Source of the DNA: Sphingobium cupriresistens
GTDB taxonomy: Bacteria; Pseudomonadota; Alphaproteobacteria; Sphingomonadales; Sphingomonadaceae
NCBI RefSeq assembly: GCF_004152865.1
Contig: NZ_SEOO01000001.1
Coordinates: 1 to 64,000, forward strand
Direction: 5' to 3'
Length of the DNA stretch: 64,000 bases
In this document: positions 57,380-64,000 of the stretch, piece after piece
Numbering within the stretch: the first letter of the stretch is position 1
How the letters are laid out: every line of letters starts with the position of its first letter
Notes under the pieces: generated by a model
The model's database searches: none
What the model saw: the letters and a program-made list of their open reading frames with translations, nothing else
Told to the model about the DNA's origin: nothing
Position numbers and translations under genes: made by a program

Positions 57380-57410
57380 CGTTTGAACCACGACAGGTGC
57401 GTTGCGGGGC

Positions 57411-58112
57411 CTATCCGATCCCGTCGGTATCCAGCGCATAGCCCGCCGACCGCACCGTGCGGATGATGTCCTGATATTGGCCATCGCCATTGATCGCCTT
57501 GCGCAGGCGGCGGATATGGACATCGACCGTGCGTAGCTCGATATCGCTGTCCTGGCCCCACACGCTGTCGAGCAGTCGCTCGCGGGAGAAGACCCAGCCG
57601 GGATGCTCCAGGAAATGCTTGAGCAGGCGGAACTCGGTGGGGCCGAGCGGGATCACCTGGCCGCTGCGGCGGACCTTGTGGCCGACCGTGTCCATCTCCA
57701 CGTCGGAGAAGGTAAGCGTCTCGCCCGCCAGGGCCGGGCGCACGCGGCGCAGCACCGCGCCGACGCGCGCCACCAGTTCGCGGGGGCTGAACGGCTTGGT
57801 CACATAATCGTCCGCGCCGGTTTCCAGACCCCGGACCCGATCCTCTTCCTCGCCGCGCGCGGTCAGCATGATGATCGGAATGTTCGCGGTGCCGTTCATG
57901 CGGCGCAGGCGGCGGCAGACCTCGATCCCCGACAGGCTTTCGACCATCCAGTCGAGCAGCACGATGTCCGGCACATTTTCCTGCGCCATCAGCAACGCCT
58001 CTTCGCCGTCGACCGTATGGGCGACTTCGAAATCCTCACGCTTGAAATGCCATATCAGCAGTTCGGCCAGCGCCGCGTCATCCTCGACCAGCAGCATTTT
58101 CGCTCGTGCCAT
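57411..58112 (-). CDS. phoB: Phosphate regulon response regulator PhoB (233 aa)
   Basis: Receiver domain with the acidic triad (VEDDAAL), the phospho-acceptor Asp in VLLDWMVESLSG (about D54), and Thr and Lys in MLTARGEE and YVTKPFSP, then an OmpR-type winged helix (GPTEFRLLKHFLEHPGWVFSRERLLDSVWG and RTVDVHIRRLRKAIN). It binds Pho boxes and activates pst genes when phosphate is low. It is the last gene of the leftward pho-pst operon, three bases after phoU. Confidence 0.97.
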   Translation of the reverse strand: MARAKMLLVEDDAALAELLIWHFKREDFEVAHTVDGEEALLMAQENVPDIVLLDWMVESLSGIEVCRRLRRMNGTANIPIIMLTARGEEEDRVRGLETGADDYVTKPFSPRELVARVGAVLRRVRPALAGETLTFSDVEMDTVGHKVRRSGQVIPLGPTEFRLLKHFLEHPGWVFSRERLLDSVWGQDSDIELRTVDVHIRRLRKAINGDGQYQDIIRTVRSAGYALDTDGIG

Positions 58113-58115
58113 GGT

Positions 58116-58811
58116 CTAGTCCTCCGGCTGCATGTCGGCGCCGCGCTCGCGCTCTGGCAAGGTCTGGCCGGTGGCAGCATAATAGACCATTTCCGCGACG
58201 TTGGTCGCATGGTCGCCGATCCGCTCGATATTCTTGGCGATGAACAGCAGGTGCGCGCACTCGCTGATCGTCTTGGGATTCTCGACCATGAAGGTGACGA
58301 GCGTGCGGAACACGCTGTTGTAGAAATCGTCCACCACCGTGTCGCGTTCGACCACCGCCAGCGCCAGGTCGGCGTCGCGCGCGGCGAAGGCGTTCAGCGC
58401 ATCATGCACCATCTCGCCCGCGACCTGCCCCATGGAGGGCAGCAGGGAAATGGGTTCGAGGATGCGGGTGTTGGTCGCGATCAGCGGCACGCGCTTGGCG
58501 ATATTCTTGGCATAATCGCCGATGCGCTCCACCACGCTGACGATCTTCAATGCCGCGATCACGTCGCGCAGATCATTGGCCATCGGCGCGCGGAGCGCAA
58601 TCACCTGGATCACCAGCTTTTCGACCTCCGCTTCGATCGCGTCGATGCGCTTGTCGCCTTCGACGACATCGGCGGCCAACACTTTGTCCTGCCGTTGCAG
58701 CGCCAGCATCGCATTTTCGATCGCCGCTTCCGCGCGCCCGCCCATTTCGGCGATCAGTCCGCGCAGCCGGTCGATTTCCTCGTCAAATGCCTTGATCGTA
58801 TGTTCAGCCAT
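58116..58811 (-). CDS. phoU: Phosphate signalling regulator PhoU (231 aa)
   Basis: Two PhoU three-helix repeats: IKAFDEEIDRLRGLIAEMGGRAEAAIENAMLALQRQD (about 6-45) with DKRIDAIEAEVEKLVIQVIALRAPMANDLRDVIAALKIVSVVERIGDYAKNIAKR, and a second half with DTVVDDFYNSVFRTLVTFMVENP and IERIGDHATNVAEMVYY. It links Pst uptake to PhoR inhibition at the membrane face. ATG 58811 is the start; the longer frame to 59186 lies in pstB antisense-type sequence. Confidence 0.96.
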   Translation of the reverse strand: MAEHTIKAFDEEIDRLRGLIAEMGGRAEAAIENAMLALQRQDKVLAADVVEGDKRIDAIEAEVEKLVIQVIALRAPMANDLRDVIAALKIVSVVERIGDYAKNIAKRVPLIATNTRILEPISLLPSMGQVAGEMVHDALNAFAARDADLALAVVERDTVVDDFYNSVFRTLVTFMVENPKTISECAHLLFIAKNIERIGDHATNVAEMVYYAATGQTLPERERGADMQPED

Positions 58812-58828
58812 GATGTCTCTCCCCCGGC

Positions 58829-59626
58829 TCAGCCGTAGCGGCCGGTGATATAATCCTTGGTCCGCTCCTGGCGCGGATTGGTGAAGATGTCGCTCGTCAC
58901 GCCATATTCGACCAGGTCGCCCAGATGGAAGAAGGCGGTGCGCTGCGACACGCGCGCGGCCTGCTGCATGTTGTGCGTGACGATGACGATCGCGTAGCGG
59001 CCGCGCAGTTCGTGGATCAGTTCCTCGATCTTGGCGGTCGCGATGGGATCGAGCGCGGAACAAGGCTCGTCCATCAGGATCACTTCGGGTTCGACCGCAA
59101 TGGCGCGGCCGATGCACAGCCGCTGTTGCTGCCCCCCCGACAAAGCGGTGCCGCTGTCGTGCAACCGATCCTTCACTTCCTCCCACAGGCCCGCGCGGCG
59201 CAGCGACTTCTCGACGATAACGTCCATGTCCGCCTTGCCCGCGGCCAGGCCGTGGATGCGCGGCCCGTAGGCGATATTCTCGTAGATCGACTTGGGGAAG
59301 GGATTGGGCTTCTGGAACACCATGCCCACCCGCGCGCGCAGCTGCACCACGTCCATCGACGGGGCGTAGATATTCTCTCCGTCCAGCGTGATCTCACCTT
59401 CCACCCGTGCCGAGGCGACCGTGTCGTTCATGCGATTGAGCGTCCGCAGGAAGGTCGACTTGCCGCATCCCGACGGGCCGATGAAGGCGGTGACATGGTC
59501 CATGCCGACGTCGATCGACACGCCCTTGATGGCCTGCTTTTCGCCATAGAAAACCTTGACGTCGCGAGCTGACATCTTGGGGTTGTCGATGGTCAGGTTG
59601 ATTTGCTCTTCTGTCATGGGTGTCAT
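58829..59626 (-). CDS. pstB: Phosphate ABC transporter ATPase PstB (265 aa)
   Basis: ABC ATPase with Walker [10 protein letters not shown], the PstB-typical [15 protein letters not shown], signature [36 protein letters not shown] (LSGGQ and Walker B), and [14 protein letters not shown] 59626 overlaps the pstA stop (TAATG); ATG 59617 gives a slightly shorter protein. It couples ATP hydrolysis to phosphate import through PstC/PstA. Confidence 0.98.
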   Translation of the reverse strand: MTPMTEEQINLTIDNPKMSARDVKVFYGEKQAIKGVSIDVGMDHVTAFIGPSGCGKSTFLRTLNRMNDTVASARVEGEITLDGENIYAPSMDVVQLRARVGMVFQKPNPFPKSIYENIAYGPRIHGLAAGKADMDVIVEKSLRRAGLWEEVKDRLHDSGTALSGGQQQRLCIGRAIAVEPEVILMDEPCSALDPIATAKIEELIHELRGRYAIVIVTHNMQQAARVSQRTAFFHLGDLVEYGVTSDIFTNPRQERTKDYITGRYG

Positions 59627-60885
59627 TACCACCGTGTTTCAAACTTGTTGCGCAGATAGATGGCGAGGCCGTTCATCGCGAGCAGGAAAGCCAGCAGAAC
59701 GATGATCGCGGCGGAGGTCTTTTCGACAAAGCCCTTGGAAACTTCGTCGGACCAGAGAAATATCTGCACCGGCAGCACGGTCGCAGGATCAGTGATGCCG
59801 CCCGGCGGGGTCGCGATGAAGGCGCGCATACCGATCATCAGCAGCGGCGCGGTTTCGCCCAGCGCGCGGGCCATGCCGATGATCGTGCCGGTCAGGATGC
59901 CGGGCAGGGCGAGCGGCAGCACATGCTGGAACACGACCTGCACCGGGCTGGCCCCGATGCCGAGCGCCGCGTCGCGGATGCTGGGCGGCACCGACTTGAT
60001 GGCATTGCGGCCGGCGATGACAATGACCGGCATCGTCATCAGCGCCAGCGTCATGCCGCCGACCAATGCGGCGGATCGCGGGAGATGCGCCAGGTTCAGG
60101 AAGATCGACAGGCCAAGCAGCCCGAAGATGATCGAAGGCACCGCCGCCAGATTGTTGATCGACACTTCGATGATGTCGGTCCACCAGCTTTTGCGGGCAT
60201 ATTCCTCCAGGTAGAGCGCCGTGGCGACGCCGATCGGGAAGCTGAGCACCAGCGTCACGATCATCGTCAGCAGCGATCCCTTGAACGCGCCCCAGATACC
60301 GACCTGGGTCGGATCGGTGCCGTCGCTGGCGGTCAGGAAGCTGGTGTTGAAGCCGGTCGACAACACGTCCTGCTGCTTCAGCCGCGCGACCGCGGCCTCC
60401 ATTTCAGGCGAACCCTGGCCCTTGGCGGCCAGGTCCAGCCCGGTCGAGGCCGGCACGCTAATCGTTTCGGTCCGGCTCAATATCTTGGGATCGGCCTTGA
60501 TGGCATCGCGGATGCTGACCCAGGCGGTGGGCGACAGCAGCGTGTCGGCGTCCGCGCCCAGCAGCTTTTTGGCGACCGTGTCGGTCACCATCGGCAGATT
60601 GGCCTGGTTCAGCGATTCATCGGTGATCGCGGCGGGATCGAGCAACAGCGGCGAGGCCGGGAAGTCGATTTTGAGCGCGATTTCGGTCCGGGTGAAGCCG
60701 CGCAGGCCATTGCCCATCATGGTGACGAGCAGGAAGGCCAGGAAGGAGGCGGACAGCAGCACGGCGAACAGGCCGGCATATTTGAAGCGGCGCTCGGCGG
60801 CATAGCGCCCTGCGATCCGCTTGCGCATGGCGTCCGACTTCCAGTCGGTCGGGAGCCTTTGCGGGGGCGTGGGGGTGACGCTCAT
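59626..60885 (-). CDS. pstA: Phosphate ABC transporter permease PstA (419 aa)
   Basis: The C-terminal 290 residues form the permease with five to six helices and the EAA-like loop ([54 protein letters not shown]). The first about 130 residues are an extra domain after one helix, present in alphaproteobacterial PstA and absent from E. coli PstA, with a strand-rich periplasmic region ([15 protein letters not shown]). It is overlapped at both ends by neighbours, so it is co-translated. Confidence 0.96.
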   Translation of the reverse strand: MSVTPTPPQRLPTDWKSDAMRKRIAGRYAAERRFKYAGLFAVLLSASFLAFLLVTMMGNGLRGFTRTEIALKIDFPASPLLLDPAAITDESLNQANLPMVTDTVAKKLLGADADTLLSPTAWVSIRDAIKADPKILSRTETISVPASTGLDLAAKGQGSPEMEAAVARLKQQDVLSTGFNTSFLTASDGTDPTQVGIWGAFKGSLLTMIVTLVLSFPIGVATALYLEEYARKSWWTDIIEVSINNLAAVPSIIFGLLGLSIFLNLAHLPRSAALVGGMTLALMTMPVIVIAGRNAIKSVPPSIRDAALGIGASPVQVVFQHVLPLALPGILTGTIIGMARALGETAPLLMIGMRAFIATPPGGITDPATVLPVQIFLWSDEVSKGFVEKTSAAIIVLLAFLLAMNGLAIYLRNKFETRW

Positions 60886-62276
60886 TCGTAAGCCTCGCGA
60901 TATTTCTTCACGACCCGCAGGGCCACGATGTTGAGCAGCAGGGTGACGATGAACAGCACCAGGCCCAGCGCGAAGGCGGCGAGCGTCTTGGCGCTGTCGA
61001 ATTCCTGGTCGCCGGTCAGCAACTGGACGATCTGGGTCGTCACCGTGGTCACGCTGGCGAAGGGATTGACGGTCAGGTTCGCGGCGAGGCCCGCGGCCAT
61101 GACCACGATCATCGTTTCGCCGATCGCGCGGCTGACGGCCAACAGCACGCCGCCGACGACGCCCGGCAGCGCGGCGGGGATCAGCACCTTGCGAATCGTC
61201 TCGCTGGTGGTCGCGCCCATCGCCAGGCTGCCGTCGCGCATCGATTGGGGCACGGCGGCGATGCTGTCGTCGGCCATGGACGAGACGAAGGGAATGATCA
61301 TCACGCCCATGACGAGGCCGGCGGCCAGCGCGCTTTCGGACGAGGCGCCATGTATGCCGATCGCGACGGCGAAGTCACGAAGAGCCGGAGCGATGGTGAG
61401 CGCGGCGAAATAGCCATAGACTACCGTCGGCACGCCCGCGAGCATCTCCAGCGTCGGTTTCATCCACTTGCGGACCGTCGGGCTAGCATATTGGGTCAGG
61501 TAGATGGCGCTCATCAGGCCCAACGGAATTGCCACGATCATGGCGATGATCGCGCCGATGAAGATGGTGCCCCAGAAGAGCGGCACCGCGCCGAAGGCGT
61601 CGTCATTGCCATAACCCATGGCGGCCGATTGCGGCGACCATTTGGTGCCGAACAGGAAGTCGATGGGATTGACCATCGAGAAGAAGCGGAAACTTTCCCA
61701 CAGCAGGGAGGCGACGATGCCGACCGTCGTGACGATCGCGATCAGCGACGCGATCAGCAGCGACGCCATCACCAGCCGCTCGACGCGCGTGCGCGCCCGG
61801 AAATCGGGGCGAATGCGGGTGAAGGCGTAGGCGCCGCCGGCAAAAGCGAGCACCAGCGCCAGCACACCGCCGGCCACGCCATATTTGTTGAGCGCTTGCG
61901 CGTACGGCTCGACCAGACCCTGCGACAGGGGGTTGAATGCGCCTGCCTGATCCCCGCTGGCGATCGCCCGCGCCTCGCCAAGGATGGCGGAGCGGGAGAA
62001 GCCGTCGAGGGGCAGGCTTTGGGCCGCCGGATCGGCAAGCACGCTTTGCGTGACGAGGCCCGGCACGACATTGGCCCAGACCGCCAGGAAGATGGCGGCC
62101 GGGATCAGAGTCCATAGCGCGACATACCAGCCATGATAGCCGGGTAGCGAGTGGACGGCGTCGCGCCGCCCCGTCGCCCGCGCTACGGTCTGGAGCCGCA
62201 GGGCGCGGGCGCGAGCACTAACCCAGGCGATCGCGCCCAGGCCCGCCAGCAGCAGGAGGATGGCTGGTCCGGTCAT
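60882..62276 (-). CDS. pstC: Phosphate ABC transporter permease PstC (464 aa)
   Basis: The permease part (about 200-464) has LIASLIAIVTTVGIVASLLWESFRFFSMVNPIDFLFGTKW, SAIYLTQYASPTVRKWMKPTLEMLAGVPTVVYGYFAAL and SMRDGSLAMGATTSETIRKVLIPAALPGVVGGVLLAVSRAIGETMIVVMAAG, typical of PstC. An extended N-terminal region with two additional helices (about 1-190) is the alphaproteobacterial form. It overlaps pstA by four bases. Confidence 0.96.
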   Translation of the reverse strand: MTGPAILLLLAGLGAIAWVSARARALRLQTVARATGRRDAVHSLPGYHGWYVALWTLIPAAIFLAVWANVVPGLVTQSVLADPAAQSLPLDGFSRSAILGEARAIASGDQAGAFNPLSQGLVEPYAQALNKYGVAGGVLALVLAFAGGAYAFTRIRPDFRARTRVERLVMASLLIASLIAIVTTVGIVASLLWESFRFFSMVNPIDFLFGTKWSPQSAAMGYGNDDAFGAVPLFWGTIFIGAIIAMIVAIPLGLMSAIYLTQYASPTVRKWMKPTLEMLAGVPTVVYGYFAALTIAPALRDFAVAIGIHGASSESALAAGLVMGVMIIPFVSSMADDSIAAVPQSMRDGSLAMGATTSETIRKVLIPAALPGVVGGVLLAVSRAIGETMIVVMAAGLAANLTVNPFASVTTVTTQIVQLLTGDQEFDSAKTLAAFALGLVLFIVTLLLNIVALRVVKKYREAYE

Positions 62277-62283
62277 GTCGCCC

Positions 62284-63339
62284 TTACTTCAGTTGCGAAC
62301 CGTCAAGGACGGTCAGCGTCTTGACCGTTTCGGCGTTCGCCTTTCGCACGTCTTCGGGCGCTGCGACCATGCCGCGCTTGGTCAGTGGGCCGTCGGGGCT
62401 CCAGTTGGCCGCGAAGGCGTTCAGGAAGCCCTGGAGGCCGGGGATGGCCGTCATGTGCGCCTTCTTCACATAGATGTAGAGGGGGCGGGCGCCCGGATAT
62501 TGGCCGGTGGACACGGTCTCATAGGTCGCCTCGACACCGTTGATCGGCACGTCCTTCAGGCTGTCCTTATTTTCCTCCAGGAAGCTGAAGCCGAATACGC
62601 CGACCGCATTGGGATTGGCGCCCAGCTTCTGCACGATCAGATTGTCGTTCTCGCCCGAATCGACATATTTGCCATCTTCGCGAACGCGGGTGCAGGTCGC
62701 CTTATATTCGTCCTCATTCTTTTCCTTCAGCGCCTTCATCGCCTCGTCCGACTGGCAGCCCTTTTCCAGGATCAGTTCAGCGAGCGAATCGCGCGTGCCA
62801 CTGGTGGACGGCGGACCGAACACGGAGATGGCGATCGCGGGCAGGCTGGGGTCCACATCCTTCCAGGTCTGGGCCTTGTTCGGCCCCTTGCCATAAGGAT
62901 TGGCGGCCAGCGCCTCATAGACGATCTTGGGGGTCAGCTTCAGGCCCGGACCCTGCTTCGATTCGGCAAAGGCCAGGCCGTCGACGCCGATCTGCACTTC
63001 GATGATGTCCTTCACGCCATTGGCGGCGCACATGTCGAATTCGGCCTTCTTCATACGGCGCGATGCATCGGCGATGTCGGGATGCTGCGCGCCAACGCCA
63101 GCGCAGAACAGCTTCATGCCGCCGCCGGTGCCGGTTGATTCGATGATCGGCGACTTCATGCCGGCATTGCTCTGCACGAACAGTTCGGCGACCGCGGTGG
63201 CGAAGGGATAGACCGTGGAGGAGCCGACCGCGCGGATCTGGTCGCGCGTCTGGCCTGCGCCGCCGCCGGACTGGTCGCCGCAAGCGGCAAGGCTGAGAAC
63301 GCTCACGGTCGTCGCGGCGAGCAAGGCGAATGTCTTCAC
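62284..63339 (-). CDS. pstS: Phosphate-binding lipoprotein PstS (351 aa)
   Basis: GTG 63339 follows GGAGG at the right distance; an upstream TTG is less likely. The signal ends VLSLAAC with the Cys placed for lipidation, so it would be tethered to the membrane outer face. Phosphate-site strings are IRAVGSSTVYPFATAVAELF (Ser/Thr loop), ESTGTGGGMKLF and DASRRMKKAEFDMC, as in PstS. FGPPSTSGTRDSLAELIL is the second site segment. It precedes pstC by seven bases and is preceded by a Pho box. Confidence 0.97.
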   Translation of the reverse strand: MKTFALLAATTVSVLSLAACGDQSGGGAGQTRDQIRAVGSSTVYPFATAVAELFVQSNAGMKSPIIESTGTGGGMKLFCAGVGAQHPDIADASRRMKKAEFDMCAANGVKDIIEVQIGVDGLAFAESKQGPGLKLTPKIVYEALAANPYGKGPNKAQTWKDVDPSLPAIAISVFGPPSTSGTRDSLAELILEKGCQSDEAMKALKEKNEDEYKATCTRVREDGKYVDSGENDNLIVQKLGANPNAVGVFGFSFLEENKDSLKDVPINGVEATYETVSTGQYPGARPLYIYVKKAHMTAIPGLQGFLNAFAANWSPDGPLTKRGMVAAPEDVRKANAETVKTLTVLDGSQLK

Positions 63340-63421
63340 GGGAACCTCCAAACAACAGAGCCGCGATTCGCTTGTCGCCGCCCCCCTGGGAAGCGCCCTA
63401 GTCGCGGACCATCGCGCCTTT

Positions 63422-63450
63422 GTGACAGTCAGGTTTCATTTTCATGACAT
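63422..63450 (-). promoter_or_regulatory. Three-heptamer Pho box upstream of pstS
   Basis: Read on the minus strand: ATGTCAT (63450-63444), ATGAAAC (63439-63433) and CTGTCAC (63428-63422), starting at 11-base intervals. This is the PhoB-binding layout (CTGTCAT/C heptamers with four-base spacers), with the third copy perfect and the middle one weak. It overlaps the last codons of phoR and lies about 83-111 bases before the pstS GTG, so PhoB could activate pstSCAB-phoU-phoB from inside phoR. Binding is predicted. Confidence 0.7.
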
Positions 63451-64000
63451 AGCACCCGAAAGCGCCGAAGGGCGCCTTTTCTCGTCGCTTTTATTTGGCG
63501 CATCTTCCATCGGCGGGGGCAACAGGACGGTGATGGTGGTGCCCTTGCCCAATGTGCTGGCGATGTCGAAGCGGCCGCGATGCCGCTCGACAATATGTTT
63601 GACGATGGCGAGGCCCAGGCCCGTGCCGCCCATCGCCCGGCTGCGCCCCGAATCGACCCGATAGAAACGCTCGGTCAGGCGGGGCAGGTGGTCCGGGCCG
63701 ATCCCTTCGCCTTCATCGGCGACCGTCAGGCGCGTCATGCTGCTCGGCCCTTCGTTCAGCGTGACGCGAATCGGCGTGCCGGGCCGGCCATATTTGATCG
63801 AATTGCCGATCAGATTGTGCAGCAACTGCGAGAGCTGCGCCCGGTCGCCCTGCACGCTGGGCAATTGCGGCGCGATCTCCATCTCTACCTCGCGGCCGCG
63901 CTCGCCATGGCTGGAGCGGAAGACGCCGACCACTTCGGCCGCCAGTTCGGACAGGTCGACCAGCGTGTCGGGCGCGCGATATTTCTCCGCCTCGATCCGG
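63442..64000 (-). CDS. phoR: Phosphate regulon sensor histidine kinase PhoR, C-terminal part
   Basis: The 5' end is beyond the right edge; about 185 residues are visible. They begin RIEAEKYRAPDTLVDLSELA after the H box and contain the catalytic domain: N box LLHNLIGNSIKYG, G1 DEGEGIG, F box LTERFYRVD and G2 GGTGLGLAIVKHIVERHRG. The position directly before pstS with pst-phoU-phoB downstream identifies it as PhoR, which phosphorylates PhoB when phosphate is scarce. The phospho-acceptor His and any sensor domain are not visible. The reading frame continues in sequence consistent with the family. Confidence 0.93.
   Translation of the reverse strand, partial: RIEAEKYRAPDTLVDLSELAAEVVGVFRSSHGERGREVEMEIAPQLPSVQGDRAQLSQLLHNLIGNSIKYGRPGTPIRVTLNEGPSSMTRLTVADEGEGIGPDHLPRLTERFYRVDSGRSRAMGGTGLGLAIVKHIVERHRGRFDIASTLGKGTTITVLLPPPMEDAPNKSDEKRRPSALSGAMS

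Overview
The window reads as a chromosomal stretch of a high-GC alphaproteobacterium, most probably a sphingomonad (Sphingobium/Sphingomonas group). The basis is the protein sequences: PopZ, a periplasmic TolC-type protein, a TonB-dependent receptor, alphaproteobacterial-length PstA and PstC, and an F1-only atpHAGDC operon. A textbook CtrA box in front of popZ agrees with this. Genus level is an inference.

Positions 1-9055 look like the right end of a prophage or phage-derived island that ends at the 3' end of a tRNA-Cys gene. It holds a rightward chain of overlapping genes: a small ribbon-helix-helix-like protein, a helical repeat protein, a Pro/Gln-rich protein, and a 1491-residue protein that carries a staphylococcal-nuclease (SNase) domain ahead of segments resembling those of giant phage virion/polyvalent proteins. 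On the opposite strand, next to the tRNA, is a three-gene cassette that ends in a second, exported SNase. No integrase, terminase, portal or capsid gene is visible, so the rest of the element lies to the left or is lost.

From 9056 rightwards the content is housekeeping and envelope biology: isoaspartyl-methyltransferase-like protein, TolC, PopZ, a signal-peptide-bearing adenosine deaminase relative, ValRS, a MATE exporter, a HerA-like ATPase, an acyltransferase and a flavin monooxygenase (9.3-21.6 kb); the yfgM-bamB-der-tusA-hpt leftward run and panB (21.6-26.9 kb); a TonB receptor, YezD, alpha/beta hydrolase, PRC-barrel, OsmC, EamA and secreted-methyltransferase group (27-33.4 kb); cpaF and a two-gene membrane-protein operon (33.5-37.7 kb); and the F1 ATP synthase operon (37.8-42.8 kb), whose gaps contain dispersed inverted repeats.

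The right third holds a trypsin-like protease with an internal coiled coil and membrane hairpin, Ada, a secreted zinc-peptidase/TPR protein, priA, a transaldolase-family gene, tRNA-Arg, a queuosine-precursor transporter, a PAS-GGDEF protein, the truA-fmt / recR-def translation-repair group, a ferritin-like di-iron protein, and finally the leftward phosphate regulon phoR-pstSCAB-phoU-phoB. A three-heptamer Pho box overlaps the end of phoR and precedes pstS. phoR is cut by the window edge.

All functional calls are from reading sequence motifs by eye; no database search was run.
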